Positions 55,102-63,653 of a stretch of DNA of 64,000 nt are shown piece by piece. The position numbers and the translations under genes were made by a program. The first letter of the stretch is position 1. Each line of letters begins with the position of its first letter. The DNA is from Nitratireductor alexandrii (GTDB lineage Bacteria > Pseudomonadota > Alphaproteobacteria > Rhizobiales > Rhizobiaceae), in the NCBI RefSeq assembly GCF_004000215.1, contig NZ_RBVY01000003.1:354970-418969 (forward strand), read 5' to 3'. The notes under the pieces were generated by a model. That model was not told the DNA's origin and ran no database searches. It worked only from the letters and a program-made list of their open reading frames with translations.

Positions 55102-55518
55102 ATGCCGGGCGAAACCGACCTTCAAACGCTGCTCGCCACGATGGCGCCAAGGCTGCATGACGCGCTTCTCGCCTTCGTAACGATCGCGCCGGGAAAACCG
55201 GAGCCGGCCAGCCTCAAGCCGGTTCTGCGTTTCGATGAAGCCGAGGGCGTCACGCTGATCCTGCCCCGCAACCAGGCGCTCGAATGCGGCCTCGAGCCGG
55301 TTTTTGCCTGCAAAATGATTACGCTGGAGATCCATTCCGCGCTCGAGGCGGTCGGCTTTTTAGGTGCTCTGCTGCCGCCTCTGGCCGCCGCCGGCATCGG
55401 CGTGAACACGGTTTCGGCCTATTTTCACGATCATCTCTTCGTGCCCGCCGACCGCGCCGACGAGGCGATGGCGATCTTGCACGCGATCGCCGCGAAGGCG
55501 CGCGGCGGCCCGGATTGA
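55102..55518 (+). CDS. ACT domain-containing protein (DUF2241-like)
   Basis: A 138-residue cytosolic protein. The C-terminal half looks like the second ACT-type unit: KMITLEIHSALEAVGFLGALLPPLAAAGIGVNTVSAYFHDHLFVP, followed by an ADEAMAILHAIA helix. The N-terminal half is a strand-rich partner. The domain commonly binds small molecules such as amino acids. The gene starts 6 bp after ccmB and lies 81 bp before ccmC, inside the cytochrome c maturation cluster, an unusual place. Its link to heme handling is unknown. Confidence 0.75.
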   Translation: MPGETDLQTLLATMAPRLHDALLAFVTIAPGKPEPASLKPVLRFDEAEGVTLILPRNQALECGLEPVFACKMITLEIHSALEAVGFLGALLPPLAAAGIGVNTVSAYFHDHLFVPADRADEAMAILHAIAAKARGGPD

Positions 55519-55599
55519 TGGCAGATCGGCCCGGCGCGATCACGCCGCCTTGATCGCCGTCGATTGCAGAGGCCGCCGAGTGGAGGTATTGACAAGACC

Positions 55600-56373
55600 A
55601 TGAGCCAAACCGCGATCTCTCCCGCGCGCTGGATGGATCTGGCCAATCCGACGCGTTTTCTCGCCTTTGCCGGCGCCGTCATCCCGTGGCTGGCCGGCCT
55701 GGCGGCGCTCACGATCGCGCTCGGGCTTTATCTCGGGTTCACCGCGCCGGAAGACTACCAGCAGGGCAGCACGGTCAGGATCATGTACATCCATGTGCCC
55801 TTCGCCTGGCTGGCCATGATGTGCTACTCGGTGATGGCCATTTCCGCGCTCGGCACGCTTGTGTGGCGCCATCCGCTCGCCGATGTCGCCTTGAAGGCGG
55901 CCGCGCCGATCGGCGCCGTCTTCACAGCCTTGGCGCTTTTGACCGGCTCGATCTGGGGCAAGCCGATGTGGGGCACCTGGTGGGTCTGGGACGCGCGGCT
56001 GACCTCGGTCTTCGTGCTGTTTTTGATGTATCTCGGCCTGATCGCGCTTACCCGCGCGCTCGACGATCCGACCCGCTCGGCGCGCGCCGCCGCGATCGTC
56101 ACGCTTGTCGGCGCCATCAACATCCCGATCATCAAATTCTCCGTCGACTGGTGGAACACGCTGCACCAGCCGGCCTCCGTCTTCCGGCTCGACGGGCCGA
56201 CCATCCATGCCAGCCTGCTGTGGCCGCTCCTGGTATCCGCCGCCGGCTTCACCCTGCTGTTCTTCACCCTGCATCTGATGGCCATGCGCGTCGAGGTCTG
56301 GCGCCGTCGTGTCGTTGCCATGCGCCGCGTCAGCGCCCGCCGCGCCGACCGCGCGCAAGGGGGCAAAGCATGA
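55600..56373 (+). CDS. ccmC: heme exporter/heme lyase component CcmC
   Basis: A 257-residue membrane protein with six helices that delivers heme to CcmE. The tryptophan-rich heme-binding motif is present as GTWWVWDARLTS near residues 126-137, flanked by conserved histidines (IHVPFAWL near residue 65, NTLHQPASV near residue 190). ATG 55600 gives the usual N-terminus. The stop overlaps ccmD as ATGA, so translation is coupled. Confidence 0.96.
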   Translation: MSQTAISPARWMDLANPTRFLAFAGAVIPWLAGLAALTIALGLYLGFTAPEDYQQGSTVRIMYIHVPFAWLAMMCYSVMAISALGTLVWRHPLADVALKAAAPIGAVFTALALLTGSIWGKPMWGTWWVWDARLTSVFVLFLMYLGLIALTRALDDPTRSARAAAIVTLVGAINIPIIKFSVDWWNTLHQPASVFRLDGPTIHASLLWPLLVSAAGFTLLFFTLHLMAMRVEVWRRRVVAMRRVSARRADRAQGGKA

Positions 56374-56543
56374 CCCACGCGCTCTACGTCGCCGCCGCCT
56401 ACGGGCTGTCCGCGCTTGCGATCGGCGGTCTTGTCGTCTGGACGCTGTTCGACCAGCGCGCCCGCAAGGCCGAATTGGCCGCGCTGGAGGCACAAGGCGT
56501 GCGCCGCCGGTCCGACGCCAAGATCAAGGACACGGCCTCATGA
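56370..56543 (+). CDS. ccmD: heme exporter protein CcmD
   Basis: A 57-residue single-helix protein: HALYVAAAYGLSALAIGGLVVWTLFDQRARK is the membrane segment with the usual positively charged C-terminal end. It overlaps ccmC at its start and ccmG at its end, both as ATGA. CcmD stabilises the CcmABC complex and aids release of holo-CcmE. Confidence 0.92.
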   Translation: MTHALYVAAAYGLSALAIGGLVVWTLFDQRARKAELAALEAQGVRRRSDAKIKDTAS

Positions 56544-57118
56544 GCACCGGTTCCGTCACGCCGCCACGCAGCAATCGGCGCTGGATGGTGTTCGTGCCCT
56601 TGGCGCTGTTCGCCGCGCTGGCCGGGCTTTTTCTGCTCCAGCTTCTGTCGGGCCGCGACGGCGCGACCATCCCTTCCGCACTGATCGGCGCGCCGGCGCC
56701 CGAGACCGACCTGCCGCCGATCGAGGGAACCGACATGCCCGGCCTGTCGAGCGCGGATTTCCCCGGCCGCGTGACGGTGGTCAATGTGTGGGCGTCCTGG
56801 TGCGCGCCCTGCCGCCAGGAACATCCGCTGCTGATGCAACTCTCCCGCGACGACCGGATCACCGTCGCCGGGCTGAATTATAAGGACGAGGCGGAGAACG
56901 CGCGCCGCTTCCTCGGCGAGCTTGGCAACCCCTATGCCGCCGTGGGCGCCGACAGCACCGGCCGCACGGCGATCAACTGGGGCGTCTACGGCGTTCCCGA
57001 GACCTTCGTGGTCGGACTGGACGGCACCATCCGCTTCAAACATGTCGGCCCGCTCAGCCCGCAAAGCCTGACCGGCGATCTCATCCCCGCGATCGAGAAG
57101 GCACTCGCCGCGCAATAG
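56540..57118 (+). CDS. ccmG: thiol:disulfide interchange protein CcmG (DsbE)
   Basis: A 192-residue membrane-anchored periplasmic thioredoxin that keeps apocytochrome CxxCH cysteines reduced. An N-terminal anchor lies at about residues 15-35. The active site WCAPC has Cys88 and Cys91, and the cis-Pro loop GVPETFVVG near residue 155 is the CcmG signature. It starts within the ccmD stop codon. It ends the ccm cluster; a bidirectional terminator follows. ccmE, F and H are not in the window. Confidence 0.95.
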   Translation: MSTGSVTPPRSNRRWMVFVPLALFAALAGLFLLQLLSGRDGATIPSALIGAPAPETDLPPIEGTDMPGLSSADFPGRVTVVNVWASWCAPCRQEHPLLMQLSRDDRITVAGLNYKDEAENARRFLGELGNPYAAVGADSTGRTAINWGVYGVPETFVVGLDGTIRFKHVGPLSPQSLTGDLIPAIEKALAAQ

Positions 57119-57174
57119 CCGCGCTGCGTCGCAACACCGCCGCAAACGGCTGATCCGCAGGCGCCATCGCCATC

Positions 57175-57200
57175 AAAAAAGGCGGCCCGAGGCCGCCTTT
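57175..57200 (-). terminator. terminator between ccmG and rplS, usable on both strands
   Basis: AAAGGCGGCC and GGCCGCCTTT form a perfect 10-bp stem with a 3-nt loop. On the minus strand it is followed by TTTTTTG, a strong end for rplS 24 bp after its stop. On the plus strand the U-run is only TTT, a weaker end for the ccm operon. Confidence 0.88.
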
Positions 57201-57223
57201 CCGATCAGGAGCGATGCTCCGTT

Positions 57224-57724
57224 CTATTCGCCGCTCTTTTCGGCAGCTTCGGCGGCGGCCTTCTCGGCGGCCAGCGCCTCGGCGGCGGCGACCTTTTCAG
57301 CCTCGATCCGCGCCTTTTCGGCCAGCATGGCCTGGCGATCGTTTTCGTTCAGCTTGCGCGCGCGCACGCTGGTGTTTTCCGTGATGCGGGCCGACTTGCC
57401 GCGACGCTCGCGCAGATAATAGAGCTTGGCGCGGCGCACCTTGCCGCGGCGTACGATCTCCACACCCTCGACCATCGGCGAATAGACCGGGAAGACACGC
57501 TCCACGCCTTCGCCGTAGGAGATTTTGCGGACGGTGAAATTCTCCTGCAGCCCCGATCCCGAACGCGCGATGCACACGCCTTCATAGGCCTGCACGCGGG
57601 TGCGGGTGCCCTCGGTGACGCGCACCTGGACGCGCACTGTGTCGCCGGGCTCGAATTGCGGCAGTGTACGCTTTTCTTCGATCTTCGCGGCCTGCTCGGC
57701 CTCGAGCTGACGGATGATGTCCAT
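57224..57724 (-). CDS. rplS: 50S ribosomal protein L19
   Basis: A 166-residue L19. The family core occupies about 1-120 ([83 protein letters not shown]). The rest is an Ala/Glu-rich C-terminal extension, common in rhizobial L19. The start at 57724 is the standard N-terminus. In many bacteria rplS follows trmD directly; here a TauE/SafE gene on the other strand lies between, so rplS must have its own promoter. Confidence 0.97.
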   Translation of the reverse strand: MDIIRQLEAEQAAKIEEKRTLPQFEPGDTVRVQVRVTEGTRTRVQAYEGVCIARSGSGLQENFTVRKISYGEGVERVFPVYSPMVEGVEIVRRGKVRRAKLYYLRERRGKSARITENTSVRARKLNENDRQAMLAEKARIEAEKVAAAEALAAEKAAAEAAEKSGE

Positions 57725-58051
57725 CGTCTCAAACCTCTTCCTTGTTCTCGACAGCCAGAGCGCCCGGCGCTTGCCCCGCAGTCCTGTGACCGGGCGGCAA
57801 TGCTTTCGCGCCGATCGGCGCGGCAGCAGGGGCGAATTCACCGTTCTTGTTGACGGGTCCGGAAGATCGTTCCTCCGGTCGGCGGGCACATACACGCTTC
57901 CCGCCGGTTTGTCACCTGCCGAAGCGCGTTTTCTCGCCGGATCGGCGCGGCAACGCGGTTCGCCCGTCGCCAGGTCGGTACACACTCTTGCCTCGCGAGG
58001 CATCACCGCCTAACACCGCCACACCGTACTCCAACCTTCCCGGACCGCATC
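57725..58051. other. 327-bp divergent spacer between rplS and the TauE/SafE gene
   Basis: It must hold the rplS promoter and leader. It contains the perfect 16-bp palindrome CGCGCCGATCGGCGCG (57807-57822). The 13-mer GATCGGCGCGGCA within it recurs in the second half of the spacer, near 57940. No convincing coding frame was found. The palindrome could be a leader hairpin or a binding site. Confidence 0.45.
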
Positions 58052-58807
58052 TTGGACATTTTCTCCGCCCTTCTGCTCTTCCTGGCCGGCTTCCTGTCGG
58101 GTGCGATCAACGCCGTCGCCGGCGGCGGCACCTTCCTGACCTTCGGCGCGCTGACGCTTGCCGGGGTCGCCCCGATCTCGGCCAACGCCACCTCCTCGAT
58201 CGCCCAGTTTCCGGGCTACGTCACCTCCACGCTCGCCTATTGGAGCGATATCCGCCGAATGTGGCGCGGCGCGTTGGTCTTCTGCGCCGTTTCGGCCGTC
58301 GGCGGCCTGGCCGGCGCGCTGATCCTGTTGTCGCTGGACAACCCCTCCTTCCGTGCCCTCGTGCCGTGGCTGCTGATCGCCGCCACCGCGCTGTTCGCCG
58401 CCGGACCGTGGCTGAAGCCGAAACCGCGCGGCGACGGCGCTGAGGCGCGCGCCGGCTCGCCGAAAGGCTGGCTGGTCCAGTTCGTCACCGCGATCTATGG
58501 CGGGTTCTTCGGCGCCGGCATGGGCATCATGATGCTTGCCACGCTCGGCCTGACCGAAAATGGCGACTACCACCGCCTCAACGCGCTGAAGAACATGCTG
58601 TCGATCATCATCGCCATCGTGGCGATCGCGGTTTTCGTCTCCGGCGGCGTGGTCTCCTGGCTCGAGGTCGCCTTCATGGTGCCCGGCGTGGCGCTGGGCG
58701 GCTATGGCGGCGTCTGGGCGGCCAGGCGCGTGCCGCTATGGAGCGTGCGCGCCTTCGTGATCGCGGTCGGTCTGTTCCTGGCCGGCTATTATTTCGTCAC
58801 CGGCTGA
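58052..58807 (+). CDS. sulfite exporter TauE/SafE family permease
   Basis: A 251-residue protein with about eight membrane helices. The signature opening [25 protein letters not shown] and its second copy [21 protein letters not shown] are clear. Members move sulfite, sulfonate-derived or other small anions; the substrate is unknown. Translation appears to start at TTG 58052. The 3' end overlaps trmD by 19 bp. It lies in reverse orientation between trmD and rplS. Confidence 0.9.
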   Translation: MDIFSALLLFLAGFLSGAINAVAGGGTFLTFGALTLAGVAPISANATSSIAQFPGYVTSTLAYWSDIRRMWRGALVFCAVSAVGGLAGALILLSLDNPSFRALVPWLLIAATALFAAGPWLKPKPRGDGAEARAGSPKGWLVQFVTAIYGGFFGAGMGIMMLATLGLTENGDYHRLNALKNMLSIIIAIVAIAVFVSGGVVSWLEVAFMVPGVALGGYGGVWAARRVPLWSVRAFVIAVGLFLAGYYFVTG

Positions 58808-59487
58808 GGCCCCGCCAGCAGATCCGGCCGGCGTTCGCGCGTCAGCCTTTCGGCCTCGCCGCGGCGCCAGGCGGCGATCTTGGCGTGATTGCCCGAAGTC
58901 AGCACCTGCGGAATCGGCCGCCCTTCGAAGACTTGCGGCCGGGTGTAGTGCGGATGTTCGAGCAGCCCGTTCTCGAAACTTTCCTCCGTGCCCGAGGCCG
59001 CGTTGCCCATCACGCCGGGCAACAGCCGCACCACGGCGTCGAGCAGCACCAGCGCCGCCGGCTCGCCGCCCGACAAGATGTAGTCGCCGATCGACACCTC
59101 CTCCAGGCCGCGCGCCTCGATCACGCGCTGGTCGACGCCCTCGAAGCGCCCGCACAGGATCATCGCGCCGGGACCGGCCGCCAGCGCGCGCACCCGCCGC
59201 TGGGTGAGCGGTCGGCCGCGCGGGCTCATCAACAGTTTCGGACGTGCGTCGGGCGACGGCGCGACGGCATCGATCGCCTTGGCCAGTATGTCGGGCCGCA
59301 TCACCATGCCGGCGCCGCCGCCGGCCGGCGTGTCGTCGATCGTGCGGTGGCGGTCGCTGGCGAAATCGCGGATCTGCACCGCCTCCAGCGCCCAGTCGCC
59401 GCGCTCGAGCGCCTTGCCCGCCAGCGACAGGCCGAGCGCGCCGGGAAACATTTCCGGATAGAGCGTGAGAACCGTGGCGCGGAACAT
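58789..59487 (-). CDS. trmD: tRNA (guanine37-N1)-methyltransferase
   Basis: A 232-residue SPOUT enzyme methylating G37 in tRNA. The N-terminal [19 protein letters not shown] is typical. The trefoil-knot SAM site is formed by [25 protein letters not shown] and [15 protein letters not shown]. Asp in [15 protein letters not shown] is the catalytic region. The start overlaps the rimM stop by one base. The 3' end overlaps the convergent TauE/SafE gene by 19 bp. Confidence 0.97.
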   Translation of the reverse strand: MFRATVLTLYPEMFPGALGLSLAGKALERGDWALEAVQIRDFASDRHRTIDDTPAGGGAGMVMRPDILAKAIDAVAPSPDARPKLLMSPRGRPLTQRRVRALAAGPGAMILCGRFEGVDQRVIEARGLEEVSIGDYILSGGEPAALVLLDAVVRLLPGVMGNAASGTEESFENGLLEHPHYTRPQVFEGRPIPQVLTSGNHAKIAAWRRGEAERLTRERRPDLLAGPQPVTK

Positions 59488-60077
59488 CAGCGATTGCCTC
59501 CCGACGCTTTCGGCCCGCGCGGCCGTCCGGTCCCGCCGTCGGGCGCGTCCCCGCCCGCGTCGACGTCGTCGAGCCCGGCCGCGACCCGGTCGAGCACCAC
59601 GGCCCGCCCGCCAAGATCGACCGACGGCACCGCCGCCTTGGTGAACGGCACCAGCACGCTGCCGCCGCCGGGCGCGGTGATGTCGAGAATGTCGCCGCCG
59701 CCATAGTTGAGCACCGCCTTGACGATGCCGACCGTCGCGCCCTCGCGATCGACCGCGGCAAGGCCCACGAGGTCGGCGTGGTAGAATTCCTCCTCCTCCA
59801 GATCGTCGGGCAGCGCCGCGCGATCCACGAACAAGGCCGTGCCGTTGAGCGCCTCGGCCGCGGTCCGGTCCGAGACCCCCTTGAAGCGCGCCACCAGCAT
59901 CGCATTGTGCGGGCGTAGATCGAGTATCTCGAAACGCCGGCCGGCCTCGTCGTAAAGCGGGCCGTAATCGGCGAGCGCCATCGGATCGCCGGTGAAGGTC
60001 TTGACCCGCACCGCGCCCTTGATGCCCTGCGCCGCCCCGATCACGGCCAATTGCACGGGTGTGTCGGGTTTTGCCAT
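59487..60077 (-). CDS. rimM: ribosome maturation factor RimM
   Basis: A 196-residue 30S assembly factor. The N-terminal domain opens [23 protein letters not shown], and the PRC-barrel part includes [23 protein letters not shown] and GGGDILDI. A low-complexity Gly/Asp/Pro-rich tail of about 35 residues follows. The gene overlaps trmD by one base (TGATG-type coupling). rpsP, often the gene before rimM, is not next to it here; xerC is divergent upstream. Confidence 0.95.
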   Translation of the reverse strand: MAKPDTPVQLAVIGAAQGIKGAVRVKTFTGDPMALADYGPLYDEAGRRFEILDLRPHNAMLVARFKGVSDRTAAEALNGTALFVDRAALPDDLEEEEFYHADLVGLAAVDREGATVGIVKAVLNYGGGDILDITAPGGGSVLVPFTKAAVPSVDLGGRAVVLDRVAAGLDDVDAGGDAPDGGTGRPRGPKASGGNR

Positions 60078-60231
60078 CGCGCCTGTTCCAGAACCGTTGG
60101 AGGAGGCCGCGCCGGCGGCCCGGCCACTTCCCTATCGGCTAGCGCCCGGCAATTCAATTCGCATCGCCTTCACCTGGCGCTAACCCGCACAGGCGACACT
60201 CGGCCCCCATGATCAACCCCGCTTCGCTCGC

Positions 60232-61170
60232 ATGACCGGCTATCTCGTCATCGCCCGGCCCGATCTCGTCGCCGCCCGCACGGAATGGCTGGACACGCTT
60301 GGACATGAAAGGCGGCTGGCGCCGCTGACGCTGGAGGCCTATGAGCGCGACACGCGCCAGTTCCTGCAGTTTTTGACCGGCCATTGCGGCGGCGCGCCGG
60401 GCCTTGCCGATATCGCCGATCTGCGCCCGGCCGATCTGCGCGCCTTTCTGGCCTGGCGGCGCCGCGAGGGCGCGGGCTCCCGCTCCCTCGGCCGCGGCCT
60501 GGCCGGCATTCGCTCGCTGCTCAGGCATCTGGAACGGCGCGGCCTGGTCAGCGCCGCCGGCGCCGGCGCACTCAGGGCGCCGAAACAGCCGCGCTCGCTG
60601 CCCCGACCGCTGAGGGCCGACGAGGCCCGCCGGCTGACGGCGGCCGACGGCCAGCTTGCCGAAGAACCCTGGATCGCGGCGCGCGACGCCGCGGTGATGG
60701 CGCTTCTTTACGGCTGCGGCCTGCGCATCTCCGAAGCCCTCGGCCTGATGGGCGGCGAGTTCGGTGCGCGGCCGCCGACCAGCCTGCGCATCACCGGCAA
60801 GGGCGGCAAGCAGCGGCTCGTACCGGTCTTGCCGGTGGTCGCCGAGGCGGTGGCCGCCTATCGTCGGCTCTGCCCCTACGCGCTCGACGACGATCGGCCG
60901 CTATTTCGCGGCGCGCGCGGCGGTCCGCTGGCCGCCGCGATCGTGCAGCGCGCCATGCGCCGGCTGCGCGGCGCGCTCGACCTGCCCGATGACGCGACCC
61001 CGCACGCGCTGCGTCATTCCTTCGCCACCCATCTGCTCGGCCGCGGCGGCGATCTGCGGACCATTCAGGAACTGCTCGGCCACGCCAGCCTGTCGACCAC
61101 CCAGATCTATACCGGCGTCGACACCGAACGCCTGCTCGAGGTCTACGGCAAGGCCCATCCGCGCGCCTGA
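60232..61170 (+). CDS. xerC: tyrosine recombinase XerC
   Basis: A 312-residue site-specific recombinase. The N-terminal SAM-like helical domain covers about residues 20-105. The catalytic domain shows Arg in [12 protein letters not shown], Lys in [13 protein letters not shown], HxxR in [12 protein letters not shown], His in [11 protein letters not shown] and the Tyr nucleophile in IYTGV near residue 297. These are the XerC/D residues for chromosome-dimer resolution at dif. No phage or integron features surround it. XerC fits better than XerD by its neighbourhood, but the two are hard to separate. Confidence 0.88.
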   Translation: MTGYLVIARPDLVAARTEWLDTLGHERRLAPLTLEAYERDTRQFLQFLTGHCGGAPGLADIADLRPADLRAFLAWRRREGAGSRSLGRGLAGIRSLLRHLERRGLVSAAGAGALRAPKQPRSLPRPLRADEARRLTAADGQLAEEPWIAARDAAVMALLYGCGLRISEALGLMGGEFGARPPTSLRITGKGGKQRLVPVLPVVAEAVAAYRRLCPYALDDDRPLFRGARGGPLAAAIVQRAMRRLRGALDLPDDATPHALRHSFATHLLGRGGDLRTIQELLGHASLSTTQIYTGVDTERLLEVYGKAHPRA

Positions 61171-61243
61171 ACGGGGCGCAAACTCCGCATATTTGTGGCT
61201 CCGCCTTAACGGTTTCGCCGCTTTTTGCCGCTAGGCTTCGGCC

Positions 61244-62314
61244 ATGACCCGTTCAATCGCCACCACCGAGCGCATCGCAGGACTGTCGCTGAAGCTGATC
61301 GCGGCCGCCAACCTCCTGTTCTTGCTGTCCTTCCTGCTTGTGACCGCGCTGGCCATGACTCGGGCCCAGGCGCAGGAGAGCCCCTGCACCGGGCAAAACC
61401 TTCTCGAAGACCTGGCCAGGGAAGATCCCGCCGCGCTCGAAAGGCTGGAGGCGGAGGCGCGACGAACGCCGAACGGCCGGGGCCTGCTGTGGAAAATCGA
61501 AAAGGAGGGCGCCGTGCCCTCCTTTCTCTTCGGCACCATGCACCTGACCGATCCGCGCGTGATCGACCTGACCTCCGCCGCCGACGCCGCCTTCGAAAGC
61601 GCGTCCACCATCGTCATCGAGACCACCGAGGTGGTCGACCAGGCCGCGGCGATGACGGCGATGATGGAGCGTCCGGATCTGATGATGTTCACGGACGACA
61701 AGACGATCTTTTCCTTCATGAGCGATGAGGAGGAAAAGGCGGTCCGTGCGGCGCTGGAAAGGCGCGGCATCCCGCCGGTGAGCATTCAGAAGATGAAACC
61801 CTGGATGCTCGCCTCCGCAATCGCCCTGCCGGCCTGCGAGATGGCCCGCAAGGCGACCGGCGCGCCGTTTCTCGACATCAAGCTCGCCGAGCGCGCCAAG
61901 GAGGCGGGCAAGACGCTCGGCGGCCTCGAAACCCTGGTCGGCCAGCTCGACGCGATGGCGTCGCTGCCGATGGAATTCCACGTCCAGGGCCTGATCGAAA
62001 CCCTCAAGCTCGGTCCGCGCATGGACGATATTTTCGAGACCATGATCGAGCTCTACGAGCAGGAGCGTATCGACATGATCTGGCCGCTGTTCAAGGCGGT
62101 GCTCCCGGCGGGCGACGACGGCGACGAAACCGGCTATGCCGCCTTCGAGGAAGCGATGATCACCACCCGCAACCGCACCATGGCCGACAACGCTGTCGCC
62201 TATCTCGACGAGGGCAGCGCCTTCATTGCCGTCGGCGCGCTCCACCTGCCGGGAGAAAAGGGGCTGGTGGCGCTGCTGCGCGCGCGCGGCTACCGCATGA
62301 CGCAAATACCCTGA
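61244..62314 (+). CDS. TraB/GumN family protein
   Basis: A 356-residue exported or membrane-anchored protein. A hydrophobic segment lies at about residues 16-43 ([23 protein letters not shown]). The two family metal-site motifs are FGTMHL near residue 93 and [20 protein letters not shown] at the C-terminus. TraB-like proteins are thought to be metallohydrolases; the substrate is unknown. ATG 61244 gives the usual start. Confidence 0.85.
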   Translation: MTRSIATTERIAGLSLKLIAAANLLFLLSFLLVTALAMTRAQAQESPCTGQNLLEDLAREDPAALERLEAEARRTPNGRGLLWKIEKEGAVPSFLFGTMHLTDPRVIDLTSAADAAFESASTIVIETTEVVDQAAAMTAMMERPDLMMFTDDKTIFSFMSDEEEKAVRAALERRGIPPVSIQKMKPWMLASAIALPACEMARKATGAPFLDIKLAERAKEAGKTLGGLETLVGQLDAMASLPMEFHVQGLIETLKLGPRMDDIFETMIELYEQERIDMIWPLFKAVLPAGDDGDETGYAAFEEAMITTRNRTMADNAVAYLDEGSAFIAVGALHLPGEKGLVALLRARGYRMTQIP

Positions 62315-62374
62315 GAGGCCCGGCGCCGACGCCGTTCAAGGCGCGCCGGACAAGACGGCGCACTGCAAGGATCG

Positions 62375-62391
62375 ATCACGAAAAGCGTGAT
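62375..62391. promoter_or_regulatory. dyad ATCACG-AAAAG-CGTGAT upstream of a small exported protein
   Basis: Arms identical to those at 14733-14749, with an almost identical spacer, 65 bp upstream of the small exported protein gene at 62456. It may be an operator for an unknown regulator, or a hairpin in the leader. Confidence 0.45.
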
Positions 62392-62455
62392 TTGGCGCGG
62401 TGGCCGCATCTTGGTACCGTATCCTCGTCCGATTTGACGATCAGGGAGACTTTGC

Positions 62456-62677
62456 ATGAAAACCGCTCTCCTCCTCGCTGCCGTGCTGGGTTTTTCGACC
62501 GCCGTCGCGCAAGCCTGCCCGGCGCACAACGATCACAAATCGGCCAGCGCCGGAAAGATGACGGTTGCCAGCATCGAGGCCGAGAAGGCGCCGATGACGA
62601 CGATCGATGAGGGCGCCAAGACCGCCGCGATCGAAAAACCGACGGAAAAAGCCGCCACGGTCGACCTGGCCGAATAA
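62456..62677 (+). CDS. small hypothetical exported protein
   Basis: A 73-residue protein. Residues 1-20 (KTALLLAAVLGFSTAVAQAC) are a signal peptide. The mature part is short, polar and low in complexity (HNDHKSASAGKMTVASIEAEK) with no domain that I recognise. GGGAGAC lies upstream of ATG 62456, and a palindromic dyad precedes the promoter. The single mature Cys after the signal could be a lipoprotein Cys, but no clear lipobox is seen. Confidence 0.6.
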   Translation: MKTALLLAAVLGFSTAVAQACPAHNDHKSASAGKMTVASIEAEKAPMTTIDEGAKTAAIEKPTEKAATVDLAE

Positions 62678-62938
62678 ACCCGCCAAAAGATCGGCCGACG
62701 TTGTACCGACGCCCGCCGGCGGAATCGCGCGCGACCATGCGACGGCATTCCGTAACGTTCCTGTCTGTGGCCTTGCCGCTCGTCACGGGAAAGCGGCGTC
62801 CACGGCGAAAGAGTGCTCATTTCGACAAGTCTGTGAACCGCGCCTTTCACGATCTGTGATCGCGCGCGCCTCTTCGTGATGAAACCGCTCGGATCGGGAT
62901 TCGTTGACCCGCAGAGCAATGCACGAAGGAGGTGTGTC

Positions 62939-63313
62939 ATGAACGCTCCAGGCAGACGCCCCGAAGATCATTCCCTCGATCCGTACGGTCCCGGCGGCAT
63001 CGACCGCGATATTGCCGATCCGTCTCGGCCTTACGACCCGCGCCTGCAGCGCGAGATCAACCCCGGCCCACGCGGTCTGATGGCGGCAACCATCGCCGTC
63101 GTCGTGGTTCTTCTGGCCATCGTGGCCTACAGCCTTGTCGGAGGCGGCACCGAACGGCAGACCGCCGACACGATCGGCAGCACGCCGGCGGCCGAGCGCG
63201 TCGATGACACGACGACCAGCGCGGTCGGCACCGAGGCCGAGCAGCCGCGCGAGGAGATACCGCCGATCGAACCGCGGGACGGCGCGCCGGTCGAGACCGC
63301 ACCGGCCGACTGA
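62939..63313 (+). CDS. hypothetical single-pass membrane protein
   Basis: A 124-residue protein. A polar, Pro/Asp-rich N-terminus ([22 protein letters not shown]) precedes one membrane helix ([25 protein letters not shown], about residues 43-67), and an acidic, Thr/Glu-rich tail follows. I recognise no family. The ribosome site AAGGAGGTG before ATG 62939 is strong, so expression is likely. A strong terminator follows 41 bp after the stop. Confidence 0.65.
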   Translation: MNAPGRRPEDHSLDPYGPGGIDRDIADPSRPYDPRLQREINPGPRGLMAATIAVVVVLLAIVAYSLVGGGTERQTADTIGSTPAAERVDDTTTSAVGTEAEQPREEIPPIEPRDGAPVETAPAD

Positions 63314-63353
63314 TCTTTTCTCCGATACCCTGCCGGTCGGCCTGTTTGCCGGC

Positions 63354-63387
63354 AAACCCCGCCGTCGCCTCGGCGGGGTTTCTTTTG
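63354..63387 (+). terminator. rho-independent terminator after the small membrane-protein gene
   Basis: AAACCCCGCC and GGCGGGGTTT form a perfect 10-bp stem around an 8-nt loop, followed by TTTCTTTTG. Confidence 0.88.
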
Positions 63388-63653
63388 TGTTGCGATGGGC
63401 CGCATTCGGGCCGCCGTCAAGGCGGCGTACGGCGGCCAGGGTGCGCGGGTATTTTCCGCCCGAGACCGGGACGCGATCCCGCTTGTTCCGATGCGGTCCA
63501 ACGAACCGCCGATCGACGCCGTCCTGGACGACAGGGCCGGCGCGGATCGGCCCATCCCGCCAGCACGGCCGTGAAGACGGTTATTTGCACTGCAGCATTT
63601 TCCCGTTATGGATGGCGCGACCTTCTGCCGCTTCGAATATAGGGGTTCCCGCA
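63388..63653. promoter_or_regulatory. promoter spacer upstream of pyc
   Basis: No plausible gene was found between the terminator and pyc. Near its end lies TTGCACTGCAGCATTTT (63586-63602). It shares ATTTGCACTGCAGCA (63583-63597) exactly with the TRAP upstream dyad at 35037-35051 and holds the core TGC-ACT-GCA. The pyc promoter should be here. Confidence 0.5.
63583..63600. promoter_or_regulatory. candidate PhaR-type site upstream of pyc
   Basis: ATTTGCACTGCAGCATTT, with core TGC-ACT-GCA, 54 bp upstream of the likely pyc start. The first 15 bases are identical to the site before the TRAP operon. Control by PhaR is inference from this match and from the role of Pyc in moving acetyl-CoA and pyruvate away from, or towards, PHB. 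Confidence 0.4.

Noticed and set aside
60232-61170. The tyrosine recombinase as the mark of a prophage or integrative element
   Set aside because: It matches housekeeping XerC, with no att-like repeats, phage genes or tRNA nearby.
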